From Lichenibacterium ramalinae (GTDB taxonomy: Bacteria > Pseudomonadota > Alphaproteobacteria > Rhizobiales > Beijerinckiaceae): a stretch of DNA of 64,000 nucleotides. The notes under the pieces were generated by a model that saw only the letters and a list, made by a program, of their open reading frames with translations, was not told the DNA's origin and ran no database searches. The DNA lies in NCBI RefSeq assembly GCF_004137085.1, contig NZ_QYBC01000014.1, positions 1 through 64,000 on the forward strand, in the 5' to 3' direction. Positions 50,946-62,208 of this stretch are shown here, piece by piece. The stretch's first letter is position 1, and each line of letters opens with the position of its first letter. The position numbers were made by a program, and so were the translations under genes.

Positions 50946-51917
50946 ATGCCCCTCCTCCGCCTCGCTCCGGAAAACACCAAGTTCGGCTTCATGCGCTTCC
51001 GGCGCTGGAGCTACCCCTTCTCGGCCGTGCTCTCGATCGTGTCGGTGCTGATGTTCCTGCTCGTGGGCATGAACTTCGGCATCGACTTCGCCGGCGGCAC
51101 CCTCATGGAGGTCCGCGCCAAGACGGGCGACGCCGACCTGGCCCAGCTCCGCGCCCTTGGCGAGCAGACCGGCCTCGGCCACATCGAGGTGCAGGGCTTC
51201 GGCAACCGGACCGACGCCACGCTGCGCTTCGGCGTGCAGCCCGGCGGCGACGCCGCCCAGGAGGGCGCCGTCAAGAAGATCCAGTCGGCCCTCGCCGACC
51301 GCTACGAGTTCCGCCGCGTCGAGGTCGTGGGCCCGCGCGTGTCGGGCGAACTCGTCCAGTCCGGCACGATCGGCGTCGTCGTGTCGATCTTCGCCGTGCT
51401 GATGTACCTGTGGTTCCGCTTCGAATGGCAGTTCGCCGTCGGCGCCGTGATCGCCACGATGCACGACCTGCTGCTCACCGTGGGCTTCTTCTCCGTCACC
51501 CACCTCGAGTTCAACACGACCTCGATCGCCGCCATCCTGACCATCGTGGGCTATTCGCTCAACGAGGCCGTCATCGTGCTGGACCGCATCCGCGAGGTGA
51601 TGCGCAAGTACAAGCGCCTGTCGACCGCCGAGATGATCGACATGTCGATCAACGCCGTCCTGCCCCGCACCATCATGACCGCCACGACGGTGTTCCTGGC
51701 GCTGCTGGCGCTGGTGCTGTTCGGCGGCGAGGTGATCAAGAGCTTCTCGCTCGCGATGATGTGGGGCATCTTCGTCGGCACCTACTCGTCCATCTTCATC
51801 TGCTCGCCGATCCTCATCTACCTCGGGGTACGCAACGAGCAGAAGAGCGAGAGCCAGGCCGGCACGCCGGGCGCCGGAGGCGGCCGCAATCCCTCGCCGA
51901 AGGTCGCGGCCGGATGA
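50946..51917 (+). CDS. secF: protein translocase subunit SecF
   Basis: A 323-aa partner of SecD with six predicted helices. The first periplasmic segment begins MNFGIDFAGGTLMEVR, the conserved cytoplasmic motif is YSLNEAVIVLDRIREVMRKY, and RTIMTATTVFLALLALVLFGG and GIFVGTYSSIFICSPILIYLG close the domain. GAGGAGACG lies upstream of the ATG. The stop overlaps the next ATG by 4 nt. Confidence 0.96.
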   Translation: MPLLRLAPENTKFGFMRFRRWSYPFSAVLSIVSVLMFLLVGMNFGIDFAGGTLMEVRAKTGDADLAQLRALGEQTGLGHIEVQGFGNRTDATLRFGVQPGGDAAQEGAVKKIQSALADRYEFRRVEVVGPRVSGELVQSGTIGVVVSIFAVLMYLWFRFEWQFAVGAVIATMHDLLLTVGFFSVTHLEFNTTSIAAILTIVGYSLNEAVIVLDRIREVMRKYKRLSTAEMIDMSINAVLPRTIMTATTVFLALLALVLFGGEVIKSFSLAMMWGIFVGTYSSIFICSPILIYLGVRNEQKSESQAGTPGAGGGRNPSPKVAAG

Positions 51918-52303
51918 GCGAGCCCTCGTTCGGCTCGGGCTACGTGGCCGGGCAATATACGATCGACGGCTACGGCGCGGGCGGCTTCAACTTCGGCCAC
52001 ATGTCGCATCGCGGCTCCCTCCTGATGGTGCCGGAGGGCGTGCACATCTGGTCGGCGACGCGGCCCTCCGAGATCACGGCGGAGTCGCTGGCCCCGGTCT
52101 TCGCGGCCGCCAAGGGTACGGTCGAACTCCTGCTGGTCGGCACCGGCCCCGATCTCGTGCCGCTGCCGGCGCCGCTGAGGGCGGCGCTCAAGGCCGCCGG
52201 CATCGTGTCCGACCCGATGGCGACGGGCGCGGCGGCCCGCACCTACAACATCCTGCTCGGCGAACGCCGCCGCGTCGCCGTGGCGCTGATCGCGGTCGGG
52301 TGA
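51914..52303 (+). CDS. Mth938-like domain-containing protein
   Basis: A 129-aa small soluble protein with the Mth938 fold: YTIDGYGAGGFNFGHMSHRG, LMVPEGVHIWSA, LLLVGTGPDLVPLPAPLRAALKAAGI and a final strand. Relatives include the eukaryotic complex I assembly factor NDUFAF3. It is ATGA-coupled to secF and followed after 19 nt by a squalene/phytoene-synthase-like gene whose relatives include NDUFAF6, another complex I assembly factor, so a shared respiratory-complex role is worth considering. Confidence 0.88.
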   Translation: MSEPSFGSGYVAGQYTIDGYGAGGFNFGHMSHRGSLLMVPEGVHIWSATRPSEITAESLAPVFAAAKGTVELLLVGTGPDLVPLPAPLRAALKAAGIVSDPMATGAAARTYNILLGERRRVAVALIAVG

Positions 52304-52322
52304 GGGCGCGGGCGGTGGTGCC

Positions 52323-53156
52323 GTGACGGACCTCGCCCCCGCCTACGCGGCCTGCGAGGCGCTGCTGCGCGCGGAGGACCGGGACGCCTGGCTGGCCGCG
52401 CTGCTGGCGCCCGCGGCTTCGCGGCCGCACCTCCACGCGCTGTCGGCCTTCGCGCTCGAACTCCGCCACGTGCGCCAGCGCGTCCACCAGGCGGTGGCGG
52501 GCGAGATCCGCCTGCAATGGTGGCAGGAGGTGGTGGACGGGACCCGCGCCGGCGAGGCCGCCGCCCATCCGGTGGCGGCGGCGCTGGTCGACACGATGGC
52601 GCGGGCCGCGCTGCCCGCCGCACCCGTCGGCGACATGATCGACGCCTTCCGCATTGGCCTCTACGACGAATCGCCGGCCGACCTGCCCGCGCTCGCGCGC
52701 CGGCTGGCGGCGACCCACGGCACGCCGATGCGCCTCGCCGCCCGCGTGCTGGGCGGCGGCCCGGGGCTCGACCCCGCCGCCGACGATGCCGGCACGGCGC
52801 TGGGGCTGGCCGAACTCCTCGGCGCCGTCGGCGAGCAGGCCGTCCTCCTGCCCGAAGCGCTGCTCGTCCGCCATGGCGCGCGGCGGGCCGACGCGCAGGC
52901 CGGCCAGGCCACGCCGGCCCTGCGGGCCGTGCTCGCCGATCTCAGGGCCGAGGCGCGGGCGCGGCTCGCCGCCCTGCGGGGCCGCCGCGGCAGCTTCGGC
53001 GAGGCGGGCGCGGCCTTCCTGTGCGCCGCGACGGTGGCGCCGCGCCTCGCCGCCTCGGAGCGCGCCGCGGACCCGCTCGCGCCTTTGCCGGAGGTGGCGG
53101 CCTGGCGGCGTCAGTGGCGGCTGTGGCGCGCCGCCCGGAGCGGCGGCGCGCTGTGA
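52323..53156 (+). CDS. squalene/phytoene synthase family protein (NDUFAF6-like)
   Basis: 277 aa from a GTG. The fold is that of head-to-head prenyl synthases, but the Asp-rich motifs are weak: FALELRHVRQRVHQAVAGEI then LQWWQEVVDG stands in place of DXXXD motif 1, and the second motif is not clear. AFRIGLYDESPADLPAL and GLAELLGAVGEQAVLLPEALL are characteristic of the non-catalytic-looking branch related to NDUFAF6. I therefore do not call a carotenoid enzyme. It is coupled to the Mth938-like gene by 19 nt and convergent with sseA. Confidence 0.82.
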   Translation: MTDLAPAYAACEALLRAEDRDAWLAALLAPAASRPHLHALSAFALELRHVRQRVHQAVAGEIRLQWWQEVVDGTRAGEAAAHPVAAALVDTMARAALPAAPVGDMIDAFRIGLYDESPADLPALARRLAATHGTPMRLAARVLGGGPGLDPAADDAGTALGLAELLGAVGEQAVLLPEALLVRHGARRADAQAGQATPALRAVLADLRAEARARLAALRGRRGSFGEAGAAFLCAATVAPRLAASERAADPLAPLPEVAAWRRQWRLWRAARSGGAL

Positions 53157-53159
53157 CGG

Positions 53160-55482
<2,323 letters not shown>

Positions 55483-55582
55483 TCGGCCGGGCTCTGGACG
55501 ACCGAGGCCCGACCGGGCCGACCAGGCCGCCCGCCCCCGCGAGCTTAACCCGGCGTCAACCTCGTCGGGGCAGGGTGCCGTC

Positions 55583-55909
55583 ATGGTCGTCCGCACCCGT
55601 CTCCGCGCCATCCTCACGCCGCTCCTCCTCTACGTCGTGTCGGGGGCGATGTCGGCTTACTTCATCCAGACGGCGATCCACGGCGACCGCGGTCTCCGGA
55701 CCAAGGACGAGTACAAGGTCCAGATCGCCGACCTCCGGGCCGACCTCGACCGCCTCAAGACCGAGCGGTGGGGGTGGCAGCACCGGGTGACGCTGATGCG
55801 CAGCGACACCGTCGACCGCGACCTCGCCAGCGAGGAGATCCGCCTGAAGCTCGGCTACGTCGACCCGCGCGACCTCGTGATCTTCACGGACGCCAACCGC
55901 AAACGCTGA
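55583..55909 (+). CDS. ftsB: septum formation initiator family protein (FtsB-like)
   Basis: 108 aa. A short cytoplasmic N-terminus, a transmembrane segment (LTPLLLYVVSGAMSAYFIQT) and a coiled coil (KVQIADLRADLDRLKTERWG) with the DPR motif (GYVDPRDLVIF) near the C-terminus make up the FtsB/DivIC layout. FtsB bridges FtsL and FtsQ in the division complex. Placement between eno and pdhA, as in many Alphaproteobacteria and as in E. coli next to eno, supports the assignment. Confidence 0.87.
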   Translation: MVVRTRLRAILTPLLLYVVSGAMSAYFIQTAIHGDRGLRTKDEYKVQIADLRADLDRLKTERWGWQHRVTLMRSDTVDRDLASEEIRLKLGYVDPRDLVIFTDANRKR

Positions 55910-56122
55910 ACCCGTCCGGCGTTTCTGCATGTGACCGCACCGCAACAGGAATTTGGTGCGGCGCAGCATGTCGCAGACGCAGAATGCCTATGCAAAACAG
56001 CGGGTTGAATGGCCGTGGAACGGGCCTCCACCCCCTCGCTTTCGGCCGTCGGCTCCGCTAGTTTACCGCTCGAAATGTGATCGGCGTCCATCGTGGCGCC
56101 GCAGTCGCATGTAGGAGCGCTC

Positions 56123-57157
56123 ATGGCCGTAGCCGCACAGCAGTCCCGCACCGACGACGAGGTTCATGCCGTCGTCGGGCAGCGGAACGAATTCGCCGCC
56201 TTCACCAAGCAGGAGGAGGTCGACAGCTATCACGACATGCTGATGATCCGCCGCTTCGAGGAGAAGGCGGGCCAGATGTACGGGATGGGCCTGATCGGCG
56301 GGTTCTGCCACCTCTACATCGGCCAGGAAGCCGTCGTGGTCGGCATGAAGATGGCGACGACCCCCCAGGACAAGGTCATCACGGGCTACCGCGACCATGG
56401 CCACATGCTGGCCTGCGGCATGGACCCCAAGGGGGTGATGGCGGAACTCACCGGGCGGCGGGGCGGCTATTCCAAGGGGAAGGGCGGCTCCATGCACATG
56501 TTCTCCAAGGAGAAGAACTTCTTCGGCGGCCACGGCATCGTCGGCGCCCAGGTGGCGCTCGGCACCGGCCTCGCCTTCGCCAGCCAATATGCGGAGGACG
56601 GCTCCGTGTCGGTGGCGTATTTCGGCGACGGGGCCGCCAACCAGGGGCAGGTCTACGAGAGCTTCAACATGGCGGAGCTGTGGAAGCTCCCGGTGATCTA
56701 CGTCATCGAGAACAACCGCTACGCCATGGGCACGTCGGTGACGCGCTCCTCGGCGCAGACGGACTTCTCGCGCCGCGGCATCTCCTTCAACATCCCGGGC
56801 GAGCAGGTCGACGGCATGGACGTGCGGGCGGTGCGCGACGCCGGCCAGCGGGCGGCCGAGCATTGCCGCTCGGGCAAGGGCCCCTTCATCCTGGAGATGC
56901 AGACCTACCGCTACCGCGGCCATTCCATGTCGGATCCCGCGAAATACCGCACCCGCGAGGAAGTGCAGAAGATGCGCGACCAGCAGGACGCCATCGAGCA
57001 GGTCCGCACGCGGCTCATCAAGGAACACGGCCTCACCGAGGAGGACCTCAAGGCCGTGGACGCCAAGATCCGCGCCATCGTGACCGAGGCGGCCGATTTC
57101 GCCCAATCCGACCCGGAGCCCGATCCGTCGGAGCTGTGGACCGACATCACGCTCTGA
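56123..57157 (+). CDS. pdhA: pyruvate dehydrogenase E1 component subunit alpha
   Basis: 344 aa. The thiamine-diphosphate motif is FGDGAANQGQVYESFNMA with the NN of IENNRYAMGTSVTRS, and the regulatory-like loop is RYRGHSMSDPAKYRTREE. With PdhB it forms the alpha2beta2 E1 that decarboxylates pyruvate and reductively acetylates the E2 lipoyl domain. ATG 56123 (MAVAAQQSRTDD) has GGAG 7 nt upstream; a GTG at 56093 would add ten residues. It heads pdhA-pdhB-pdhC-lpd. Confidence 0.95.
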   Translation: MAVAAQQSRTDDEVHAVVGQRNEFAAFTKQEEVDSYHDMLMIRRFEEKAGQMYGMGLIGGFCHLYIGQEAVVVGMKMATTPQDKVITGYRDHGHMLACGMDPKGVMAELTGRRGGYSKGKGGSMHMFSKEKNFFGGHGIVGAQVALGTGLAFASQYAEDGSVSVAYFGDGAANQGQVYESFNMAELWKLPVIYVIENNRYAMGTSVTRSSAQTDFSRRGISFNIPGEQVDGMDVRAVRDAGQRAAEHCRSGKGPFILEMQTYRYRGHSMSDPAKYRTREEVQKMRDQQDAIEQVRTRLIKEHGLTEEDLKAVDAKIRAIVTEAADFAQSDPEPDPSELWTDITL

Positions 57158-57184
57158 CCGACGCCGGCGACCTAGGGAAGAAAC

Positions 57185-58657
57185 ATGGCCACCAACGTAT
57201 TGATGCCCGCCCTGTCCCCCACGATGGAGCAGGGCAAGCTGAGCAAATGGGTCAAGAAGGTCGGAGACCAGGTGAAGTCCGGCGATATCCTGGCCGAGAT
57301 CGAGACCGACAAGGCCACCATGGAGGTCGAAGCCGTCGACGAGGGCACGCTCGGCGCCATCCTGGTCGAGGAGGGCACCGACAATGTCGCCGTGAACACG
57401 CCGATCGGCGTGATCGTGGCGGAAGGCGAGGCGGCCGATGCCGCGCCGGCCGCCCAGGCGGGTGGGTCGCCCAAGGCCGATGAGGCGCCGAAAGCCGACG
57501 GGGCGTCCGGGGCTGGCGCGACGCCGGACGGCGCCAAGCCCGGCGCGCCCGACCTCCAGGGCAAGCCCAAGGCCCCAGGCCAGCCAGGACCCGGACCCAC
57601 GACCGATGCCGCCGACCACGCTCTGGCGGGGGGCGCCCCGCAGGCCCAGGCCCCCGAGGTGCCGGCCGGCACCAAGATGGTGACGATGACGGTGCGCGAA
57701 GCGCTGCGCGACGCCATGGCGGAGGAGATGCGGCGCGAGCCCAAGGTCTTCGTCATGGGCGAGGAGGTCGCCGAATACCAGGGCGCCTACAAGGTCACGC
57801 AGGGCCTGCTGCAGGAGTTCGGCGCCAAGCGCGTCATCGATACGCCCATCACCGAGCACGGCTTCGCCGGCATCTGCGTCGGCGCCTCCATGGCGGGCCT
57901 GAAGCCCATCGTGGAGTTCATGACGTTCAACTTCGCCATGCAGGCGATCGACCACATCATCAACTCCGCCGCCAAGACGCTCTACATGTCGGGCGGGCAG
58001 ATGGGCTCGCCCATCGTGTTCCGCGGCCCCAACGGCGCCGCGGCGCGCGTCGGCGCCCAGCACAGCCAGGACTACACGGCCTGGTATTCCTCCGTGCCCG
58101 GCCTCAAGGTGGTGGCGCCCTACTCGGCGGCCGATGCCAAGGGCCTGCTCAAGAGCGCCATCCGCGACCCGAACCCGGTGGTGTTCCTCGAGAACGAGAT
58201 TCTCTACGGGCAAAGCTTCGAGGTGCCGGAGCTCGACGACTTCACCGTGCCGATCGGGGTGGCCAAGGTGGCGCGCCCCGGCAAGGACGTGACGATCGTG
58301 TCCTGGTCCATCGGCATGACCTACGCGCTCAAGGCCGCCGAGGAACTCGCCAAGGAGGGGATCGATGCCGAGGTGATCGACCTGCGCACCATCCGGCCGA
58401 TGGACATCGCCACCGTGGTGGCGTCGGTGAAGAAGACCAACCGCTGCGTCACCGTGGAGGAGGGCTGGGCCCAGTCGGGCGTCGGCGCCGAGATCATGGC
58501 GCGGCTGATGGAACTGGCCTTCGACGACCTCGACGCCCCGGTGGTGCGGGTCACCGGCAAGGACGTGCCGATGCCCTATGCCGCCAACCTCGAGAAGCTG
58601 GCTCTGCCCCACGTCGGCGACGTGATCGAGGCCGTCAAGGCCGTCACCTACCGGTGA
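57185..58657 (+). CDS. pdhB: pyruvate dehydrogenase E1 component subunit beta with N-terminal lipoyl domain
   Basis: 490 aa. Residues 1-80 are a lipoyl domain with the lipoylated lysine K43 ([15 protein letters not shown]), followed by an Ala/Pro-rich swinging linker (about 85-160) and the E1 beta core ([75 protein letters not shown]). The extra lipoyl domain on E1 beta is a known alphaproteobacterial feature. GGAAGAAAC precedes the ATG. The gene lies 27 nt behind pdhA. Confidence 0.96.
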   Translation: MATNVLMPALSPTMEQGKLSKWVKKVGDQVKSGDILAEIETDKATMEVEAVDEGTLGAILVEEGTDNVAVNTPIGVIVAEGEAADAAPAAQAGGSPKADEAPKADGASGAGATPDGAKPGAPDLQGKPKAPGQPGPGPTTDAADHALAGGAPQAQAPEVPAGTKMVTMTVREALRDAMAEEMRREPKVFVMGEEVAEYQGAYKVTQGLLQEFGAKRVIDTPITEHGFAGICVGASMAGLKPIVEFMTFNFAMQAIDHIINSAAKTLYMSGGQMGSPIVFRGPNGAAARVGAQHSQDYTAWYSSVPGLKVVAPYSAADAKGLLKSAIRDPNPVVFLENEILYGQSFEVPELDDFTVPIGVAKVARPGKDVTIVSWSIGMTYALKAAEELAKEGIDAEVIDLRTIRPMDIATVVASVKKTNRCVTVEEGWAQSGVGAEIMARLMELAFDDLDAPVVRVTGKDVPMPYAANLEKLALPHVGDVIEAVKAVTYR

Positions 58658-58764
58658 GGTTCCAGCCCGGCGCCCTCCGCCGGGCCTTCGGCAGGCTCCT
58701 CCGGGCCTGCCGCTCCGTTCGATTCGCAGCAGCCAGGCTGCTTGGCATTCCGTCCGAGGCCTCC

Positions 58765-60225
58765 ATGCCCACCAACATCCTGATGCCGGCCCTGTCTCCC
58801 ACCATGGAGAAGGGCAACCTCGCCAAGTGGCTGAAGAAAGAGGGCGACGCCATCAAGTCCGGCGACGTCATCGCCGAGATCGAGACCGACAAGGCCACCA
58901 TGGAGGTCGAGGCGGTCGACGAGGGCGTGCTGGCCAGGATCGTGGTGCCCGAGGGGACGGCGGACGTCCCCGTCAACGAGTTGATCGGCGTCATCGCGGC
59001 CGACGGCGAGGACGTATCGGCGGTGGCGTCGGGCGGTGCCCAGGATGCCGCCAAGGACGCCGGCAAGGCGCCCGCGGCGGCCTCGACTCCGGCCGCGAAC
59101 GGCTCGGCCCCGCCGCAGGCCGCCCCGGCCGGCACGCTCACGGTGCCGGAGGGCCACCAATACGAGCGCGCGCCCGAGCTGAAGCCCGTCGACGCCAAGC
59201 CGGCCGCCGGCGCGGCGCCGGCCGCCGGCGCGACGCCCGCCGCCAGCTCCGGCCGCGTCTTCGCGTCGCCGCTGGCGCGCCGCGTCGCCAAGGAGGCCGG
59301 GCTCGACATCGCGTCGCTGAAGGGCTCGGGCCCGCACGGCCGCATCGTCGAGCGCGACGTCCGCGCCGCCGTGGCCAACCCGCCGAAATCCGCTCCGGCG
59401 GCCGCTCCCCAGGCGACGGCATCTCAGGCGCCCGCCTCCCAGGCTGCGGCGCCCGCGACCCCGGCCGCTCCGAAGCCCGCCGGCGCGTCGGACGAGCAGG
59501 TCAGGAAGATGTTCCCGGCCGGCTCCTTCGAGGAAGTGCCGCATGACGGCATGCGCAAGACCATCGCGCGCCGCCTCAGCGAGGCCAAGCAGACCATCCC
59601 GCATTTCTACCTGTCGGCCGATTGCGAGCTCGACGCCCTGATGGCGCTGCGCGAGCAGGTCAACGGCTCGGCCCCGAAGGACAAGGACGGCAAGCCGGCC
59701 TTCAAGCTCTCGGTCAACGACTTCATCATGAAGGCGCTGGCGCTCGCCCTGAAGCGCGTGCCCGAGGCCAACGTCAGCTGGACCGATGCCGCCATGCTGA
59801 AGCACAAGCACGCCGACGTCGGCGTCGCCGTGTCGATCCCGGGCGGGCTCATCACCCCCATCGTGCGGGCCGCCGAGACCAAGACGCTGTCGACCATCTC
59901 GGGCGAGGTGAAGGACATGGCCGCCCGCGCCAGGACGCGCAAGCTGAAGCCGCAGGAATACGAGGGCGGCACGACCGCCGTGTCGAACCTCGGCATGTTC
60001 GGCGTCAAGAACTTCCAGGCCATCGTCAACCCGCCCCACGCCACCATCCTGGCGGTGGGTGCCGGCGAGAAGCGCGTGGTGGTGAAGGGCGGCGAGCCGA
60101 AGGTCGCCACCGTCATGACGGTGACGCTCTCGACCGACCACCGCGCCGTCGACGGCGCCCTCGGCGCCGAGCTGATGAGCGCCTTCAAGGACTTCATCGA
60201 GCATCCGATGAGCATGCTGGTCTGA
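58765..60225 (+). CDS. pdhC: dihydrolipoyllysine-residue acetyltransferase (E2)
   Basis: 486 aa. N-terminal lipoyl domain with K43 ([15 protein letters not shown], almost identical to PdhB), an Ala/Pro linker, the E1/E3-binding domain (FASPLARRVAKEAGLDIASL, GSGPHGRIVERDV), and the trimeric catalytic core ending in STDHRAVDGALGAEL, with the catalytic His and Asp in DHRAVDG. ATG 58765 (MPTNILMPALSP) is chosen because the domain starts there; the open frame from 58654 is upstream noise. A 107-nt gap separates it from pdhB. Confidence 0.96.
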   Translation: MPTNILMPALSPTMEKGNLAKWLKKEGDAIKSGDVIAEIETDKATMEVEAVDEGVLARIVVPEGTADVPVNELIGVIAADGEDVSAVASGGAQDAAKDAGKAPAAASTPAANGSAPPQAAPAGTLTVPEGHQYERAPELKPVDAKPAAGAAPAAGATPAASSGRVFASPLARRVAKEAGLDIASLKGSGPHGRIVERDVRAAVANPPKSAPAAAPQATASQAPASQAAAPATPAAPKPAGASDEQVRKMFPAGSFEEVPHDGMRKTIARRLSEAKQTIPHFYLSADCELDALMALREQVNGSAPKDKDGKPAFKLSVNDFIMKALALALKRVPEANVSWTDAAMLKHKHADVGVAVSIPGGLITPIVRAAETKTLSTISGEVKDMAARARTRKLKPQEYEGGTTAVSNLGMFGVKNFQAIVNPPHATILAVGAGEKRVVVKGGEPKVATVMTVTLSTDHRAVDGALGAELMSAFKDFIEHPMSMLV

Positions 60226-60328
60226 GACGCATGGCCGGTGCGCGCCGCGCGCCGGCCGTCTCCCAGCGGCCCCCGATCATCTCCATCTCTTCGACGACGA
60301 TCCGAACATCGCCCGGGAGCGCGACGCC

Positions 60329-61771
60329 ATGGCTGACGCATACGACATCATCGTGGTGGGGGCCGGTCCCGGCGGCTACGTCACCGCCATCCGGGCCGCG
60401 CAGCTCGGCTTCAAGACGGCCGTCGTGGACCGTGAGCACCTCGGCGGCATCTGCCTCAACTGGGGCTGCATCCCCACCAAGGCGCTGCTGCGCTCGGCCG
60501 AGATCTACCACAACATGCAGCATGCCGAGGCCTACGGGCTGTCGGCGCAGGGCGTCGGTTTCGACCTGTCCAAGGTGGTGGGTCGCTCGCGCGGCGTGTC
60601 GGCGCAGCTGTCGGGCGGCGTCGGCTTCCTGCTGAAGAAGAACAAGGTCGACGTCATCTGGGGCGAGGCCACGGTCGCCAAGGTCGGCGAGATCGCCGTG
60701 AAGCCCGCGACCAGGTCGGCGCTCGGCGGCGCCCCCGTGCCCCCGCCCAAGGGCGCCAAGGCGGCCGGCACCTACACGGCCAAGCATATCATCCTGGCGA
60801 CCGGCGCCCGCCCGCGCGCGCTGCCCGGCCTCGAGCCGGACGGCAAGCTGATCTGGACCTATTACGAGGCCATGGTGCCGAAGAGCTTCCCGAAGTCCCT
60901 GCTCGTCATGGGCTCGGGGGCCATCGGGGTCGAGTTCGCCTACTTCTACCGCGCCATGGGCGCCGAGGTCACGATCGTCGAGGTCCTGCCGCAGATCCTC
61001 CCCGTCGAGGACGCCGAGATCGCGGCCTTCGCCCGCAAGCGCTTCGAGAAGATGGGCATCAAGATCATCACGGGCGCCAAGGTCACGGGCGTCGAGAAGG
61101 GCGCCGATTCCATCACCGCCACGGTCGACGACGGCAAGGGCGGCACGTCCCGGATCACGGCCGACCGCATGATCTCGGCGGTCGGCGTCGTCGGCAACAC
61201 CGAGAACCTCGGGCTCGAAGCGCTCGGCGTGAAGGTGGAGCGCAACACCGTCGCGACCGACGGCCACGGCCGCACCAACGTGGCGGGCATCTACGCCATC
61301 GGCGACATCGCCGGCCCCCCCATGCTGGCCCACAAGGCCGAGCACGAGGGCGTGATCTGCGTCGAAACCATCAAGGGCCTGCACACCCACGCGCTCGACC
61401 GCGCCATGATCCCGGGCTGCACCTATTGCCAGCCGCAGATCGCCTCGGTGGGCCTCACCGAAGCCAAGGCCAAGGAGGCCGGCCACAAGCTCAAGGTCGG
61501 CCGCTTCCCCTTCGTCGGCAACGGCAAGGCCATCGCGCTCGGCGAGCCCGAGGGCATGGTCAAGACCATCTTCGACGCCGAGACCGGGCAGCTCCTCGGC
61601 GCCCACATGGTGGGGGCGGAGGTGACGGAGCTGATCCAGGGCTTCGTCGTCGCCATGAACCTCGAGACCACCGAGGAAGACCTCATCAACACGGTGTTCC
61701 CGCACCCGACCCTGTCGGAAACCATGCACGAGGCGGTGCTCGACGCCTACGGCCGCGTGGTCCACACCTGA
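60329..61771 (+). CDS. lpdA: dihydrolipoyl dehydrogenase (E3)
   Basis: A 480-aa flavoprotein that re-oxidises dihydrolipoamide. FAD motif VVGAGPGGYVTAIRAAQ, redox disulphide C42-C47 (GGICLNWGCIPTK), NAD motif LLVMGSGAIGVEFAYFYRAM, second FAD motif IYAIGDIAG and the C-terminal His-Glu pair (HPTLSETMHEAV). A Pro-rich insert (PPPKGAKAAG, near 143-152) lies before the FAD-binding ATGARPR and occurs in related alphaproteobacterial forms. It is the last gene of the pdh cluster. Confidence 0.96.
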   Translation: MADAYDIIVVGAGPGGYVTAIRAAQLGFKTAVVDREHLGGICLNWGCIPTKALLRSAEIYHNMQHAEAYGLSAQGVGFDLSKVVGRSRGVSAQLSGGVGFLLKKNKVDVIWGEATVAKVGEIAVKPATRSALGGAPVPPPKGAKAAGTYTAKHIILATGARPRALPGLEPDGKLIWTYYEAMVPKSFPKSLLVMGSGAIGVEFAYFYRAMGAEVTIVEVLPQILPVEDAEIAAFARKRFEKMGIKIITGAKVTGVEKGADSITATVDDGKGGTSRITADRMISAVGVVGNTENLGLEALGVKVERNTVATDGHGRTNVAGIYAIGDIAGPPMLAHKAEHEGVICVETIKGLHTHALDRAMIPGCTYCQPQIASVGLTEAKAKEAGHKLKVGRFPFVGNGKAIALGEPEGMVKTIFDAETGQLLGAHMVGAEVTELIQGFVVAMNLETTEEDLINTVFPHPTLSETMHEAVLDAYGRVVHT

Positions 61772-61822
61772 CCGGGTGCGGCCGCATCCCCGCCGGCCCG
61801 CCCTCACCGACCCACCGGACCC

Positions 61823-62187
61823 ATGCTGTTCGCCTCGCTCCACACCACCAACGTCGTCGCCATCCTGCTCATCGGCCTCGTGGCAGGCTGGCTCGCCAGC
61901 CTCAGCCTGGGCGGCGGGGGCCTGTGGCGTGACCTCGTCACGGGTCTGGTCGGCGCCGTGGTGGGCGCCGTCCTGCTCCGGGCCTTCGGCGTCGTGCTGC
62001 CGTTCCGCGACCCGCTGGAGCAGTATCGGCTTTCTCCGGGTCGCCTCGGCGGCTCCAAGCCGATGAACTGCTCTCGACTTGGAGCTGGAGCGGATTCGCC
62101 GAAGGCGAAAGCGCTCTGGTGACGGACGTCGTCATGGCGACGCTCGGCGCCGTCGTGGTGGTGGTGGCGGCGCTTGCGGTCGCTTAG
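61823..62187 (+). pseudogene. GlsB/YeaQ/YmgE-family membrane protein gene interrupted by the dispersed repeat
   Basis: From ATG 61823 the protein reads as a small transglycosylase-associated (GlsB/YeaQ) membrane protein: two glycine-rich helices (NVVAILLIGLVAGWLASLSL, then LVTGLVGAVVGAVLLRAFGV) and the conserved LPFRDPL. At codon 65 the sequence enters the two-hairpin repeat (62018-62115), and the frame continues through it to a TGA at 62120-62122, giving a chimeric 99-aa product. The missing third helix is still present beyond the repeat in a shifted frame, VTDVVMATLGAVVVV to a TAG at 62185-62187. Removing 62018-62118 joins DPL to VTDVVMATLGA in frame and restores an 88-aa protein of normal length. 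The chimeric form may still insert in the membrane. Confidence 0.85.
62018..62115. repeat. two-hairpin dispersed repeat (98 nt), copy C, flanked by CTG
   Basis: The large hairpin spans 62018-62073: outer arms GAGCAGT and ACTGCTC, inner arms CGGCTT/AAGCCG and CGCC/GGCG. The small hairpin is TTCGCC GAA GGCGAA near 62095-62109. CTG occurs immediately before (62015-62017) and after (62116-62118), consistent with a 3-bp target duplication. Other copies are at 9254-9347 (inverted), 12367-12452 (degenerate) and, partial, 34370-34396. Confidence 0.88.
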
Positions 62188-62208
62188 ATAAGGGGTGGAG
62201 GCTTCCCC

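Noticed and set aside
52323-53156. Carotenoid or hopanoid synthase call
   Set aside because: The Asp-rich substrate motifs are weak or missing, and the genomic neighbours fit the NDUFAF6-like branch better.
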